Assembly: GCF_027487935.1 (NCBI RefSeq)
Contig: NZ_JAIYCP010000034.1
Location: forward strand, 1-54,162
Source: Brevundimonas sp.
GTDB lineage: Bacteria; Pseudomonadota; Alphaproteobacteria; Caulobacterales; Caulobacteraceae
Reading direction: 5' to 3'
Length of the DNA: 54,162 nucleotides
This document shows positions 17,215-26,129 of the stretch, one piece after another. A program made the position numbers and the translations under genes. Positions within the stretch are counted from its first letter, which is position 1; the number at the start of each line of letters is the position of its first letter. The notes beneath the pieces were generated by a model. The model made no database searches and had not been told where the DNA came from. It saw only the letters and a program-made list of their open reading frames with translations.

Positions 17215-17865
17215 CTAAAGACCGTGCCGGACACGCGCCGCCTCGACGATACGGCGGGCCGCATCGAAGGCCGCCTCTATATCCATATCGGTCGTATCCA
17301 GCAAGACGGCGTCTTCGGCCTGGACCATGGGGGCGGCGCCGCGGCCGGCGTCGCGTTCGTCCCGGCGCATGATGTCGGCCAGCATGTCCTCATAGGCGAT
17401 GACGTCGCCGCGGCCGGTCAGCTGCTTCCAGCGACGCATGGCGCGGACCTCCGGCGTCGCCGTGATGAACAGCTTGGCCATGGCGTCGGGGGCGATGACG
17501 GTGCCGATGTCGCGCCCGTCCAGCACCGCCCCGCCCGGCCGGGCGGCGAAGGCGCGCTGGAAGTCCAGCAGGGCGGCGCGGACGCCGGGATAGCCGGCGA
17601 CCCGGCTGGCGGCCTCGCCGGCGTCGCCACTGGTCAGGCGGTCGGTGTCGTGCAGGCTCTCGGCCTTCAGCGCCCGCGCCACGGCCTCGGCGGCGGCCGC
17701 GTCATCCAGCGAACCGCCCGCATCGAGCACGCCGACCCCGACCGCGCGGTACAACAGACCGGTATCGAGGAACGGCAGGCCATAGAGCGCAGCCAGCCGG
17801 GCAGCGATGGTGCCCTTGCCCGAGGCGGCGGGCCCGTCGACGGCGATGATGAGGAGTGAGTTCAT
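17215..17865 (-). CDS. cmk: Cytidylate kinase
   Basis: 216 aa from the ATG at 17865; the longer frame upstream is rejected because [19 protein letters not shown] is the canonical Cmk start. The P-loop is GPAASGKGT, followed by FLDTGLLYRAVG (CMP binding), LDGRDIGTVIAPDA and the LID region RRDERDAGRGAAP. It phosphorylates CMP and dCMP to the diphosphates. Its ATG overlaps the stop of the small membrane gene upstream as ATGA. Confidence 0.97.
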   Translation of the reverse strand: MNSLLIIAVDGPAASGKGTIAARLAALYGLPFLDTGLLYRAVGVGVLDAGGSLDDAAAAEAVARALKAESLHDTDRLTSGDAGEAASRVAGYPGVRAALLDFQRAFAARPGGAVLDGRDIGTVIAPDAMAKLFITATPEVRAMRRWKQLTGRGDVIAYEDMLADIMRRDERDAGRGAAPMVQAEDAVLLDTTDMDIEAAFDAARRIVEAARVRHGL

Positions 17866-18161
17866 GGGCGAGGCACGTAACGCTGACCTGCGGCACCGAG
17901 AAGAAGAATGATCCCGGCTGTGCCGAAAAACACGGCCGGCATGACGCCGCGCAGCATAACGATGGTCTTGAAGTCCTGTGCGTTTGTCGCGGCATCCACC
18001 TGGCGGAAGAACGGGCCATCCTCGTACCGCGACCGCTTTCGCCACGTCGAGCCGTCACGCAGGTCGATCCATGAGGCACCGGCCCAGACAAGAGCCAGGA
18101 CGATGACGAGCAGACCGGCATGCGCCAGCTTCCGGGCCAGCAAGACGGGCGCTCCCCTCAT
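17862..18161 (-). CDS. Small two-helix membrane protein between aroA and cmk
   Basis: 99 aa. Hydrophobic segments near residues 10-28 and 70-91 flank a charged central part ([22 protein letters not shown]), predicting a hairpin inner-membrane protein. It overlaps aroA upstream and cmk downstream by ATGA junctions on both sides, which is strong evidence that it is translated as part of the operon. No family is recognised. The usual aroA-cmk pair does not contain this gene, so it may be lineage-specific. Confidence 0.72.
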   Translation of the reverse strand: MRGAPVLLARKLAHAGLLVIVLALVWAGASWIDLRDGSTWRKRSRYEDGPFFRQVDAATNAQDFKTIVMLRGVMPAVFFGTAGIILLLGAAGQRYVPRP

Positions 18162-19471
18162 GCGATCACGCCGCCCAGCCCGCGCATCAAAGCCACAAAC
18201 CCCGGGAAGCTCGTCGCGATCATTCCCGGCTCGTCTACCGTCACCGCCTCGTCCGCCGCCAGCCCAAGCACCAGATGGCTCATGGCGATGCGGTGGTCGC
18301 CGTGGGTGGTGACGGTCGCACCGCCTCGCACCGGGCCGCCGAAGACGGTGAACCCCTCCGGCTCCTCCTCGACGCGGACGCCGCAGGCGGTGAGCCCCGC
18401 CGCCATGAGGGCAATGCGGTCGCTCTCCTTGACCCGCATCTCACCGATGCCGCGCATCACCGTGGCCCCCTCCCCGAAGGCGGCGGTCGCCGCGAGGACC
18501 GGATATTCGTCGATCATCGCGGCAGCCCGCTCCGGCGGCACGACCACACCCTTCAGCGTCGAATGCCGGGCAGTGATGTCGCCGACCTCCTCGCCCCCGG
18601 CCATGCGACGGTTCGAGACGGTCAGGTCGGCGCCCATCTCGCGCCAGGTCTCGAACAAACCGGTGCGCAGCGGGTTCAGCATCACGCCCCCTACCGTCAC
18701 TTCCGATCCGGGGACGATCAGCCCCGCCGCCAGAGGGAAGGCGGCCGACGACGGGTCGCCGGGGACGTTGACGACGGTTCCGGCAAGCGCCTGTCCGCCC
18801 TGGAGGCTGACGAGCCAGCCCGCGCCGACCGGCCGGACCCCGACCTCGATCCCGAAAGCCCTGAGCATCCGCTCGGTATGGTCCCGGCTGGGCTCCGCCT
18901 CCGTCACCGTGGTGATGCCCTCTGCGTTGAGCCCGGCCAGCAGGATGGCCGACTTGATCTGGGCCGAGGCGACGGTCTGGATATGGTCGATGGCCGACAG
19001 CCCCCCACCGGCGACCGTGACCGGCAGCCGGTCCGCGGCATCCTGCCAGCCGAACCGGGCACCCATTTCGGCCAGCGGTCCGGTCACCCGCTTCATCGGT
19101 CGTTTCCGCAGGCTGGCGTCACCATCGAAATCCGTGGTGATCGGATATCCCGCCGCCGCCCCCATCAGCAGGCGAACCCCCGTCCCGGCATTACCGCAGT
19201 CGATGACACCGGCCGGTTGCCTGAACCCGCCCCGGCCCGTGACCCGCCAGCGGCCTTCGCCCAGACGTTCGACCGTCGCGCCGAAGGCCTCGACCGCCCG
19301 CGCCGTGGCCAGGATATCGTCGCCTTCCAGCAGGCCCTCGATCCCGGTCACGCCCGTCGCCATGGCCCCGAGGATCAGGGCGCGGTGGGAGATGGACTTG
19401 TCACCCGGTGCCCGCACCCGGCCGGACAGCGCGGGGCTGCGGCAGGCGGTCAGATGGGCGGGAATCGACAC
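18158..19471 (-). CDS. aroA: 3-phosphoshikimate 1-carboxyvinyltransferase (EPSP synthase)
   Basis: 437 aa from a GTG at 19471; the open frame extends to a TTG at 19588, which would sit 3 bases from the divergent gene and give an overlong N-terminus. Key motifs are [60 protein letters not shown] and [10 protein letters not shown]. It joins shikimate-3-phosphate and PEP in the sixth step of the shikimate pathway. DCGNAGTG and related residues follow class II-like EPSPS spacing, but glyphosate sensitivity cannot be judged from motifs alone. It heads the aroA-cmk block. Confidence 0.96.
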   Translation of the reverse strand: MSIPAHLTACRSPALSGRVRAPGDKSISHRALILGAMATGVTGIEGLLEGDDILATARAVEAFGATVERLGEGRWRVTGRGGFRQPAGVIDCGNAGTGVRLLMGAAAGYPITTDFDGDASLRKRPMKRVTGPLAEMGARFGWQDAADRLPVTVAGGGLSAIDHIQTVASAQIKSAILLAGLNAEGITTVTEAEPSRDHTERMLRAFGIEVGVRPVGAGWLVSLQGGQALAGTVVNVPGDPSSAAFPLAAGLIVPGSEVTVGGVMLNPLRTGLFETWREMGADLTVSNRRMAGGEEVGDITARHSTLKGVVVPPERAAAMIDEYPVLAATAAFGEGATVMRGIGEMRVKESDRIALMAAGLTACGVRVEEEPEGFTVFGGPVRGGATVTTHGDHRIAMSHLVLGLAADEAVTVDEPGMIATSFPGFVALMRGLGGVIA

Positions 19472-19590
19472 CCGGCGGTCTCCGAACAGGTCAATCGGGC
19501 GCGGGGGCGCAGAGATGGCTTTTGACAGCGGCGTCAGGGGGTGGCAAGGGAGCCGCCCGTTTTCCCCACTCCCGCCAAAGGTCTTCAACC

Positions 19591-20052
19591 GTGGCCAAAC
19601 CCGAACTGGGCCAGAAGCAGGTCTGCCCGAACTGCCAGGCCAAATTCTACGACCTGGGCCGTCGCCCCGCCCACTGCCCCAAATGCGGCACCGACTTCGA
19701 TCCGGAGGAGGCGCTGAAGCTGCGCAACCGTCGCGGCCGCCCGGCCGGCTATGCCGCCGACGACTCTGATGAAGATCAGGTCAAGGACAAGAAGGTCGAC
19801 GGCGACGAGGACGAGGAAGAAGAAGCGGTCGCAACGCCCGAGATCGATGAGGAAGGCCACGAGCCGATCCTGACGCCGGACGACGATGACGACGCCGTCG
19901 TCGACCCGACCGAAGAGCCCGGCATGGGTGAAGCGACCGAGGATGACGACGTCCTGGCCGACGATGACGATGACGACTCCGTCCCCTTCATCGAGGACGA
20001 GGACGACGACAATTTCGAAGATGAGATCAAGGCGCCGAAGGACGACGAATAG
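19591..20052 (+). CDS. FYDLN-acid domain protein (TIGR02300 family)
   Basis: 153 aa from a GTG start. The N-terminal 50 residues hold a zinc ribbon with CPNC and CPKC pairs and the [19 protein letters not shown] signature. The remaining two thirds are extremely acidic and probably disordered, with several runs of Asp/Glu ([26 protein letters not shown]). The family is widespread in alphaproteobacteria and has no established role. It is divergent from aroA. The low-complexity DNA (repeated GACGAT units) is a likely place for length variation between strains. Confidence 0.9.
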   Translation: MAKPELGQKQVCPNCQAKFYDLGRRPAHCPKCGTDFDPEEALKLRNRRGRPAGYAADDSDEDQVKDKKVDGDEDEEEEAVATPEIDEEGHEPILTPDDDDDAVVDPTEEPGMGEATEDDDVLADDDDDDSVPFIEDEDDDNFEDEIKAPKDDE

Positions 20053-20277
20053 GACTTTCCGGGCCCCAGCCGCGCTTCGCCTTCCTGGCAGCGCGGCAGG
20101 ATCGGGCCTCCTGACGGCGGCGTGTCGGGAGGTCCCGGAGGGCCGGCGATGGCGGTCCAAAATAAATGGCTGAACCGGGCTTGATCGTGATCAGGCCCTG
20201 ACATAGGTTCCGCCGCCTCGCCGCAGGGCCTCCCGGCCCCCACGCGATCCGACCGGCAGGCCCCGCGCCTGACGATT

Positions 20278-20353
<76 letters not shown>

Positions 20354-20355
20354 TC

Positions 20356-20385
20356 GAAGGCCCTGCGGGAGACCGCGGGGCCTTC
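20356..20385 (+). terminator. Terminator hairpin after tRNA-Ala
   Basis: GAAGGCCC (20356-20363) pairs with GGGCCTTC (20378-20385), and an inner GCGG pairs with CCGC. The sequence GTCCATTT follows, which is a weak T-rich tail. It begins 3 bases after the CCA end. Confidence 0.7.
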
Positions 20386-20503
20386 GTCCATTTCGGGACC
20401 CCGTTGATCTCTGCGCCATCCCGCCCCATCTGGTGTCTGGCCGACGCCTTGCCGATGACGGGGGGCGCAGACGGCTGAAGGCCTGCTTCGGGGGCGAGAG
20501 ACC

Positions 20504-20926
20504 ATGACGACACGGACCATCCTTTTCGACAGCCCCTTCCTGCTGGGCTTCGACCATACCCGCGCCCTGATCGACCGCGCCGCCCGGGCTGCGGCGGACA
20601 GCTACCCCCCCTACAATGTCGAACAGCGCGGCGAGCATTCGGTACGCATCTCCCTGGCCGTGGCCGGCTTCGGGCCGGATGATCTGATGATCACCCTCGA
20701 AGGCCGCCAGCTGACCATCGCCGGCAAACGCGAGCCGGGTCCCGAACAGGCCGAACAGGCCTTCCTGCATCGCGGCATCGCCGGGCGCGGCTTCGTCCGC
20801 AGCTTCGTGCTCGCCGACGGTCTGGAGGTCGATGCGGCCCACCTCGAGCACGGTCTGCTGCACGTCGACATGAGCCGCCCGGAGGACCTCCCGGCCGTCC
20901 GGCGAATCCCCATCACCACCGGCTGA
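20504..20926 (+). CDS. Small heat-shock protein, Hsp20/IbpA type
   Basis: 140 aa with an alpha-crystallin domain: YPPYNVEQRGEHSVRISLAVAGF at the N side, DLMITLEGRQLTIAGKRE in the middle, and GLEVDAAHLEHGLLHVDM ahead of the C-terminal IPI motif (RRIPITTG). It is an ATP-independent holdase that binds unfolding proteins. A GAGAG ribosome-binding site precedes the ATG. Temperature control is likely by family, but no clear sigma-32 promoter or ROSE thermometer could be identified. DUF1150 follows 5 bases later. Confidence 0.93.
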   Translation: MTTRTILFDSPFLLGFDHTRALIDRAARAAADSYPPYNVEQRGEHSVRISLAVAGFGPDDLMITLEGRQLTIAGKREPGPEQAEQAFLHRGIAGRGFVRSFVLADGLEVDAAHLEHGLLHVDMSRPEDLPAVRRIPITTG

Positions 20927-20931
20927 CCGTG

Positions 20932-21192
20932 ATGACGCCCACCACCCTCATGTCCGGAGAAGATTTCAGGGGTCTGGGCGCGCCCGACCTCGTCTATGTG
21001 CGCGAGATCCGCGCCGCCGACGTCATGGACCAGGTCGCCGCAACCACGACCCGGGGCCTGTCGATCGATCCCGAAGCCATCCTGTACGCCGTGCATGGCG
21101 CGGACGGCGAGCGGCTGGCCGTCATGATGGACCGCGAATCCGCCTTCGCCGCCGCCCTGGCCCATGCGCTGGAGCCCGTCTCGGTTCATTGA
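20932..21192 (+). CDS. DUF1150 family protein
   Basis: 86 aa from ATG 20932 (GTG 20929 and ATG 20950 are alternatives). The family signature is LGAPDLVYVREI near the N-terminus and LYAVHGADGERLAVMMDRESAFAAA at the C-terminus. DUF1150 genes regularly follow Hsp20 genes in alphaproteobacteria, and the 5-base spacing here supports one transcript. The role is unknown; a partner or modulator of the small chaperone is a reasonable guess. Confidence 0.85.
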   Translation: MTPTTLMSGEDFRGLGAPDLVYVREIRAADVMDQVAATTTRGLSIDPEAILYAVHGADGERLAVMMDRESAFAAALAHALEPVSVH

Positions 21193-21292
21193 GGGGCAGC
21201 GGTTCGTTTCATCACGACGGGATCGAACTGCGGTCAGGTTCGTCGCCCTGCCGCGCCTCACAAGAGCGCGGCGTCCGCCGCGTTGAGCGGGC

Positions 21293-21760
21293 TCAGGCCG
21301 CCGACGCCGAAACCTGATCCCTGACGAACAGGGCGCGGACTGCGTCGACGGTTCGGGCCTGACGCAATTGCTCGCGCATCTCGGGGGAACGAAGCGCACG
21401 GGACACAGCCGCGAGCGCGCGGAGGTGTTCGGCTCCGTCGCAGGGCGGGGCGAACAGGGCGAACAACAGATCCACGGGCCGGTCGTCGACGGCACCATAG
21501 GCGACGGGCGTATCCAGCCGGACGAACACCGCCGTCACCCGCGAGATACCCTCAAGCCGGGCGTGCGGGACGGCAACCCCGGAACCCAGCCCGGTCGAAC
21601 CCAGGGCCTCGCGTTCCAGCAGGGCTTCCATGATCCGGCCTTCCGGCAGGCCAAACGTGTGCGCGGCGGCCTCAGCCACCGTATGCAGGGCCTGACGCTT
21701 TGACGAGGCACCGCTGTGCAGGACGACACCGCCGTCCGCCAGCAATTCACCGATATCCAT
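21293..21760 (-). CDS. ptsN: PTS IIA-Ntr nitrogen regulatory protein
   Basis: 155 aa with the PTS EIIA type 2 fold. The phosphorylated histidine is in GSGVAVPHARLEG, preceded by LLEREALGSTGLGSG. It receives phosphate from EI-Ntr and NPr, and in other proteobacteria controls potassium transport, sensor kinases and (p)ppGpp enzymes. It is the last gene of rpoN-hpf-ptsN. Confidence 0.95.
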   Translation of the reverse strand: MDIGELLADGGVVLHSGASSKRQALHTVAEAAAHTFGLPEGRIMEALLEREALGSTGLGSGVAVPHARLEGISRVTAVFVRLDTPVAYGAVDDRPVDLLFALFAPPCDGAEHLRALAAVSRALRSPEMREQLRQARTVDAVRALFVRDQVSASAA

Positions 21761-21835
21761 AAGGAGTTCCCGACTCAGCCCATCCGTCCCGAATGGGCGG
21801 GGGCCCAGTAGACCACCCGCCTCGATTGGGGAAGA

Positions 21836-22501
21836 CTATACGTCGCTACCCTTTACCGATCGTTGTCCGTTGATCGACTTCACCGTTCGTTCCGGATCAA
21901 TCCAGCCCACATTGCCGTCCGGCCGACGATAGACCACCGATATGCCGCCATGGGCTGCATTGCGGAACAGCACGACCGGATAGCCGGTCATGTCCAGCTC
22001 AAGAACCGCCCGGCCTACGGTGATGGTGCGAATTTCCGAAACGGTCTCGGCGATGACCATGCCGACCGGTGGTGGCTCGTCCGGAGCGCCTGCGTCACCG
22101 AAGGCGTCGTCCTCAACCGCATCCGGGCTGCGAAGGACCATGCTGCGGGCCACGTCACGCGCGGCGTTCTCGGTCTTCTCGGGCGACAGGCCGCGCGGGC
22201 CGGCGTGATGATTCTTGAGCCGGCGCTTGTAGCGACGGACCCGCTTCTCGAGCTTCTCGAGCGAGTCAGAGAAGGCCGCGTGGGCGTCGCCGCCAAGGCC
22301 GCTGGTGACGATGGCCTCTCCCGAGGCGAGGCGAACCCAGCAGTCCACCTTGAAGCCGTGGCCGTCCTTGGACACCACCACCTCGGCGTCCTGGGCCCCG
22401 CGTTCGAAATATTTTCCGATCCCGTCTTCGAGTTCCCGGGAGATGCGCGAGCCTAACGCGTCGCCGACATCCACTTGTTTGCCACTGATCTGGATTTGCA
22501 T
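21836..22501 (-). CDS. hpf: Long-form ribosome hibernation promoting factor
   Basis: 221 aa from MQIQISGKQVDVGDALG; an upstream in-frame start 15 residues earlier is rejected. The N-terminal S30AE/YfiA domain (DALGSRISRELEDGIGKYFE, DAHAAFSDSLEKLEKRVRRYKRRLK) is joined by a linker to the C-terminal dimerisation domain of long HPF (VLELDMTGYPVVLFRNAAHGG). Long HPF makes 100S ribosome dimers in stationary phase. It lies between rpoN and ptsN in the conserved order. Confidence 0.95.
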   Translation of the reverse strand: MQIQISGKQVDVGDALGSRISRELEDGIGKYFERGAQDAEVVVSKDGHGFKVDCWVRLASGEAIVTSGLGGDAHAAFSDSLEKLEKRVRRYKRRLKNHHAGPRGLSPEKTENAARDVARSMVLRSPDAVEDDAFGDAGAPDEPPPVGMVIAETVSEIRTITVGRAVLELDMTGYPVVLFRNAAHGGISVVYRRPDGNVGWIDPERTVKSINGQRSVKGSDV

Positions 22502-22615
22502 GGGCCTAGAACGCGACTGTTCCAGCCGGGTGTCAACGGCGATCACCGAAATGTGGTGAGGGTTGTCGGGGGTCGCTTCTCTCTCCGCCGAAGGGGGGAG
22601 GGAGAGGCCGGACGC

Positions 22616-24133
22616 CTACCCCGTTTTCAGCATCCGCTTGCGCTCGACCGAGGACGGTATCCTCAAGGCCTCGCGGTATTTCGCCACGGTGCGGCGGGCG
22701 ATGTCGATGCCCGTCTCCTTGAGGATCTCCACGATCCGGTCGTCGCTGAGCACGTCGCCGTCACGGGCCTCGCTGTCGATCATCGCCTTGATCCGGTGGC
22801 GCACGGCCTCGGCCGAATGGGTCGCGCCACCGTCGGAGGACTGGATCGCCGCGGTGAAGAAGAATTTCAGCTCGAACACCCCGCGCGGTGTCGAGATGTA
22901 TTTGTTCGAGGTCACCCGGCTGACAGTCGATTCATGCATGCTGATGGCGTCGGCCACGGTCTTGAGATTCAGCGGGCGCAGGAATTCGACGCCGAAGGCC
23001 AGGAAGGCATCCTGCTGGCGCACGATTTCCGACGACACCTTGAGGATGGTCTTGGCCCGCTGGTCCAGCGACTTGACCAGCCAGCTGGCCTGGGCGGCGC
23101 AATCGGCGACAAAGGTCTTCTCCACGTCCGAGCGCGAACCGGCGGCGACCACGCCATGATAGCGTTTGTCCATGATCAGGCGCGGCAGGGTGTCCGTGTT
23201 CAGCTCGACCTTCCAGCCGCCGGCGGGATCGGACCGGACATGCACATCGGGGATCACCGTCTGGGCCGGCTCGCCGCCGAAGCCGGCACCGGGCCGGGGT
23301 GTCAGGGCCTTCAGCTCGGCGATCATCTCGGCCATGTCCTCGGCGTCGACACCGCAGGCCTTGCGAAGCGCCGTCAGATCCCGTTTGGCCAGCAGGTCGA
23401 GGTTGGCCAGCAGGCTGTCCATCGCCGGATCAAACCGGTTGCGCTCGATCAGCTGCAGTTTCAGGCATTCCGGCACCGACCGGGCCATGACGCCCGTGGG
23501 CTCGAAACCATGGCAAATGGTCAGGACCGCCTCGATCCGTTCCAGCGGAACGCCGAGACGGTCGGCAATTTCGGCCAGTTCGCCGCGCAGATAGCCGCCC
23601 TCATCGACGGAATCGATCAGGGTCAGGGCGATGGCGTGGTCGGAGGACGAAAAGCCGGCCTGTGAAGCCTGAGCCTGCAGATGCTCCCACAGGGTCATTT
23701 CGCGGCTGTCGGGCTGCTCACGGCCCTCGCCGTCCGGAAGCCCCCCGCCGGACCCGGCGCGGGACCAGTCATTGAGCCCGACCTGGGCCTCGCCGACGCC
23801 GACGTCCTCCATCCGGTCGGAGGTCCGCTCGCCGGGGCTGGCATCGCCGTAAACATCGTCGGAGCGGGCATCGAGCATGCGGTCGGCGTCCGTGACCCGA
23901 CCCTCATCGAAACTCATCTCGGCGGCGTCATGGCTTTCCGTGGGGGCCGGCGCCTCGATCTCGCCGCCGGGCTCGGCGTCCTCGCGCTGCAGCAGCGGAT
24001 TGCGCTCGAGCTCGGCCTCAATGAAGGCGTCCAGCTCCTGGCTGGACAGTTGCAGCAGCTTGATCGCCTGCTGCAGCTGGGGCGTGATGACCAGTCCCTG
24101 GCCCTGCCTGATGTCCAGCCTCTGTCCGAGCAC
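22616..24133 (-). CDS. rpoN: RNA polymerase sigma-54 factor
   Basis: 505 aa. Region I is Gln/Leu-rich (LVITPQLQQAIKLLQLSSQELDAF) and contacts activators. An acidic region II follows, then the core-binding domain. The HTH segment (ISMHESTVSRVTSNKYISTPRGVFELKFFF) and the RpoN box (ARRTVAKYREAL) bind the -24/-12 promoter. It heads rpoN-hpf-ptsN. The usual upstream neighbours lptA-lptB lie 2 kb away, separated by two unrelated genes. Confidence 0.98.
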   Translation of the reverse strand: MLGQRLDIRQGQGLVITPQLQQAIKLLQLSSQELDAFIEAELERNPLLQREDAEPGGEIEAPAPTESHDAAEMSFDEGRVTDADRMLDARSDDVYGDASPGERTSDRMEDVGVGEAQVGLNDWSRAGSGGGLPDGEGREQPDSREMTLWEHLQAQASQAGFSSSDHAIALTLIDSVDEGGYLRGELAEIADRLGVPLERIEAVLTICHGFEPTGVMARSVPECLKLQLIERNRFDPAMDSLLANLDLLAKRDLTALRKACGVDAEDMAEMIAELKALTPRPGAGFGGEPAQTVIPDVHVRSDPAGGWKVELNTDTLPRLIMDKRYHGVVAAGSRSDVEKTFVADCAAQASWLVKSLDQRAKTILKVSSEIVRQQDAFLAFGVEFLRPLNLKTVADAISMHESTVSRVTSNKYISTPRGVFELKFFFTAAIQSSDGGATHSAEAVRHRIKAMIDSEARDGDVLSDDRIVEILKETGIDIARRTVAKYREALRIPSSVERKRMLKTG

Positions 24134-24174
24134 CGTTCTTTTTCCTCTACTCCCGGGCGTGGCCCGAAACTTGC

Positions 24175-24195
24175 TCAGGCCACCTTGTGGCCTGA
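24175..24195. promoter_or_regulatory. Perfect 9-bp hairpin upstream of rpoN
   Basis: TCAGGCCAC (24175-24183), CTT, GTGGCCTGA (24187-24195) forms a stem of nine pairs with a three-base loop, 42 bases before the rpoN ATG and 86 bases before the divergent M20 gene. There is no T-tract. It could be an operator or a leader hairpin for either gene. Confidence 0.45.
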
Positions 24196-24280
24196 CCGGT
24201 TAACGGCGTTCTAAACCGCTGGACGTCGCGCGCGCGCTTTGCTCCCCTGTCCCGACCGTCCGTCCAGAGCGAGAGCCCCG

Positions 24281-25588
24281 ATGCGCCTGATCCTAGCTGC
24301 CCTGCTGCTTCTGGCCCTGCCCGGTGGTGCCCTGGCGCAGTCCACGCCCGCCGAACAGACGATGGTCCGGACGGTCGCCACCGAGCATGACCGCCACATC
24401 GCCCTGCTCGAAACGCTGGTGAACCAGAACAGCGGCACCCTGAACCTGCCGGGCGTCCGTCTCGTCGGCGACAGGGTCCGGGCCGAGCTGGAGCCGCTGG
24501 GCTTTACGGTTCGCTGGGTGGACATGGCGGAGACCGGCCGCGCCGGCCATCTGATCGCCACCCATGAGGGCCCGGGCCGGAACGTCCTGCTGATCGGCCA
24601 CCTCGACACCGTCTTCGAGGCCGACAACCCCTTCCAGCGGTTCGAGCGCACGGGGATGCGCGCAACCGGCCCCGGCGTCGGCGATGACAAGGGCGGGGTG
24701 GTGGTCATCATTGCCGCCCTGCGCGCCATGCAGGCGGCCGGCACGCTGGAGGACGCCAATGTCACCGTCTTCCTGACCGGGGACGAGGAACGGATCGGCG
24801 CGCCGCTGGCGATCGCCCGCCGCGACCTGATCGAGGCCGGCCGCACGGCCGCCTTCGCCCTGGAGTTCGAGAATCTGGCGGTCGAGGACGAGGCGGATTT
24901 CGGCACCATTGCCCGGCGCAGTTCGTCCAACTGGACCCTGACCACGACGGGCCGCACAGGACACTCCAGCGGGGTGTTCAACGACGCGCTCGGCTATGGG
25001 GCGATCTATGAGCTGGCCCGCATCCTCGACGGTTTCCGCCGCGAACTTCCCGAGCCCAACCTGACCTACAATGTCGGGGTGGTCGCCGGGGGCACGCCCG
25101 CCGCCATCGACGCCGAGGGCTTCAATGTCACGGCCTCGGGCAAGACCAATATCGTGGCCTCGACCGCCATCGCCCGGGGCGACCTGCGCACCCTGACCCG
25201 CGAACAGGACCAACGCGTCCGGGCCCGGATGCAGGCCATCGTCGCCGAAAACCTGCCCCGCACCGACGCCGAACTGGTCTTTGGCGAGGGCGGCTATCCG
25301 CCCATGGCCCCGAGCGAGGGTAACCGCGCCCTGCTGGCCCGTCTGAACGCGGTCAACCGCGACCTCGGCCTGCCCGAAATGGCCGAATACGACCCCGCTC
25401 GCCGCGGGGCCGCCGACAGCGGTTTCGTAGCCGGGGATGTCGACACCCTGGGCGGCCTCGGCATGGCCGGCGGCAATGCCCATGCGGACGGGGAGTGGGT
25501 CGATCTGGACAGTCTGGTGCGGCAGGCCCAGCGGGCCGCGGTGCTGATCTCGCGGCTGAGCAACGGAGCGACGTCCGCCTCAGACTGA
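24281..25588 (+). CDS. M20-family metallopeptidase, secreted (carboxypeptidase G2-like)
   Basis: 435 aa from ATG 24281, giving a signal peptide ending in GALAQ; an upstream TTG at 24239 is rejected. Metal-site motifs are LLIGHLDTVF (His, Asp), GPGVGDDKGGVVV (bridging Asp), FLTGDEERIGAP (catalytic Glu pair) and a late GGLGMAGGNAHADGEWVD with the C-terminal His. The central insertion is the dimerisation domain with TGRTGHSSGVF. It likely hydrolyses C-terminal residues such as Glu from peptides or folate-like compounds in the periplasm. It is oriented against the flanking genes and separates the lpt genes from rpoN. Confidence 0.9.
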   Translation: MRLILAALLLLALPGGALAQSTPAEQTMVRTVATEHDRHIALLETLVNQNSGTLNLPGVRLVGDRVRAELEPLGFTVRWVDMAETGRAGHLIATHEGPGRNVLLIGHLDTVFEADNPFQRFERTGMRATGPGVGDDKGGVVVIIAALRAMQAAGTLEDANVTVFLTGDEERIGAPLAIARRDLIEAGRTAAFALEFENLAVEDEADFGTIARRSSSNWTLTTTGRTGHSSGVFNDALGYGAIYELARILDGFRRELPEPNLTYNVGVVAGGTPAAIDAEGFNVTASGKTNIVASTAIARGDLRTLTREQDQRVRARMQAIVAENLPRTDAELVFGEGGYPPMAPSEGNRALLARLNAVNRDLGLPEMAEYDPARRGAADSGFVAGDVDTLGGLGMAGGNAHADGEWVDLDSLVRQAQRAAVLISRLSNGATSASD

Positions 25589-25635
25589 ATACCGGCCTGC
25601 GATTATGGGGCTCGACCAAAGGCAGGCGAAAACCT

Positions 25636-26013
25636 TCAAGGGCCTGACCTGCGAAACCCGACGGAAAACTGGACGTGGGTTTCGACCGGACGACCATCAA
25701 TTGTCCTCGGCGTCAGGCGGACGGCCCGGACTGCGGCCAACGCCTCACGTCCGAAGCTGAAGCCCGGTGGCGTCTCCTCAGTGATCTCGCAGTTCCGGAA
25801 TCGCCCCTGGACAGTCACGATGCAACTCAATCGCACCGTACCCGCACGAACCTGGCCACGCATAGCTTCGCGAGGAAATCTCGGGATCGGCGTTGTCAGC
25901 CAGCCGACATGCGTAACGACCTGACCTGGAAGGGCCTCAACCTCAACAAAGGTGGACGCCGGTGCCGAGGGCACGTCCTGGAGCGCCGCCATCATGAGAA
26001 CAAGGGCCAGCAT
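25636..26013 (-). CDS. TonB C-terminal domain-like secreted protein
   Basis: 125 aa from ATG 26013, preceded by AAAGGAG at a good distance. A short signal-like N-terminus (LALVLMMAALQ) is followed by one beta-alpha-beta domain: WLTTPIPRFPREAMRGQVRAGTVRLSCIVTVQGRFRNC and a C-terminal VRLTPRTIDGRPVETHVQFSV. This is the TonB C-terminal pattern, but the membrane anchor is short and the Pro-rich spacer of true TonB is missing. It may be a free periplasmic TonB-like domain rather than an energy transducer. Confidence 0.72.
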   Translation of the reverse strand: MLALVLMMAALQDVPSAPASTFVEVEALPGQVVTHVGWLTTPIPRFPREAMRGQVRAGTVRLSCIVTVQGRFRNCEITEETPPGFSFGREALAAVRAVRLTPRTIDGRPVETHVQFSVGFRRSGP

Positions 26014-26129
26014 GGACAACTCCTTTGGGAACGCTGCGGAAGTAGTTCAATGCCAAATGGCGAAGATTTTCCTGCCGGTCCACTTAAGATTGCGAGACAA
26101 CGAGACCCGAGGTCCCCGATCACCCCGCC

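Noticed and set aside
19770..20050. CRISPR-like or tandem repeat inside the acidic tail gene
   Set aside because: The repeated GACGAT units are explained by coding for Asp/Glu runs; there are no uniform repeats and spacers.
20386..20503. Possible ROSE-type RNA thermometer before hsp20
   Set aside because: A short C/T stretch could pair with the G-rich ribosome-binding site, but the expected conserved bulge and pairing did not work out on paper, so no call was made.
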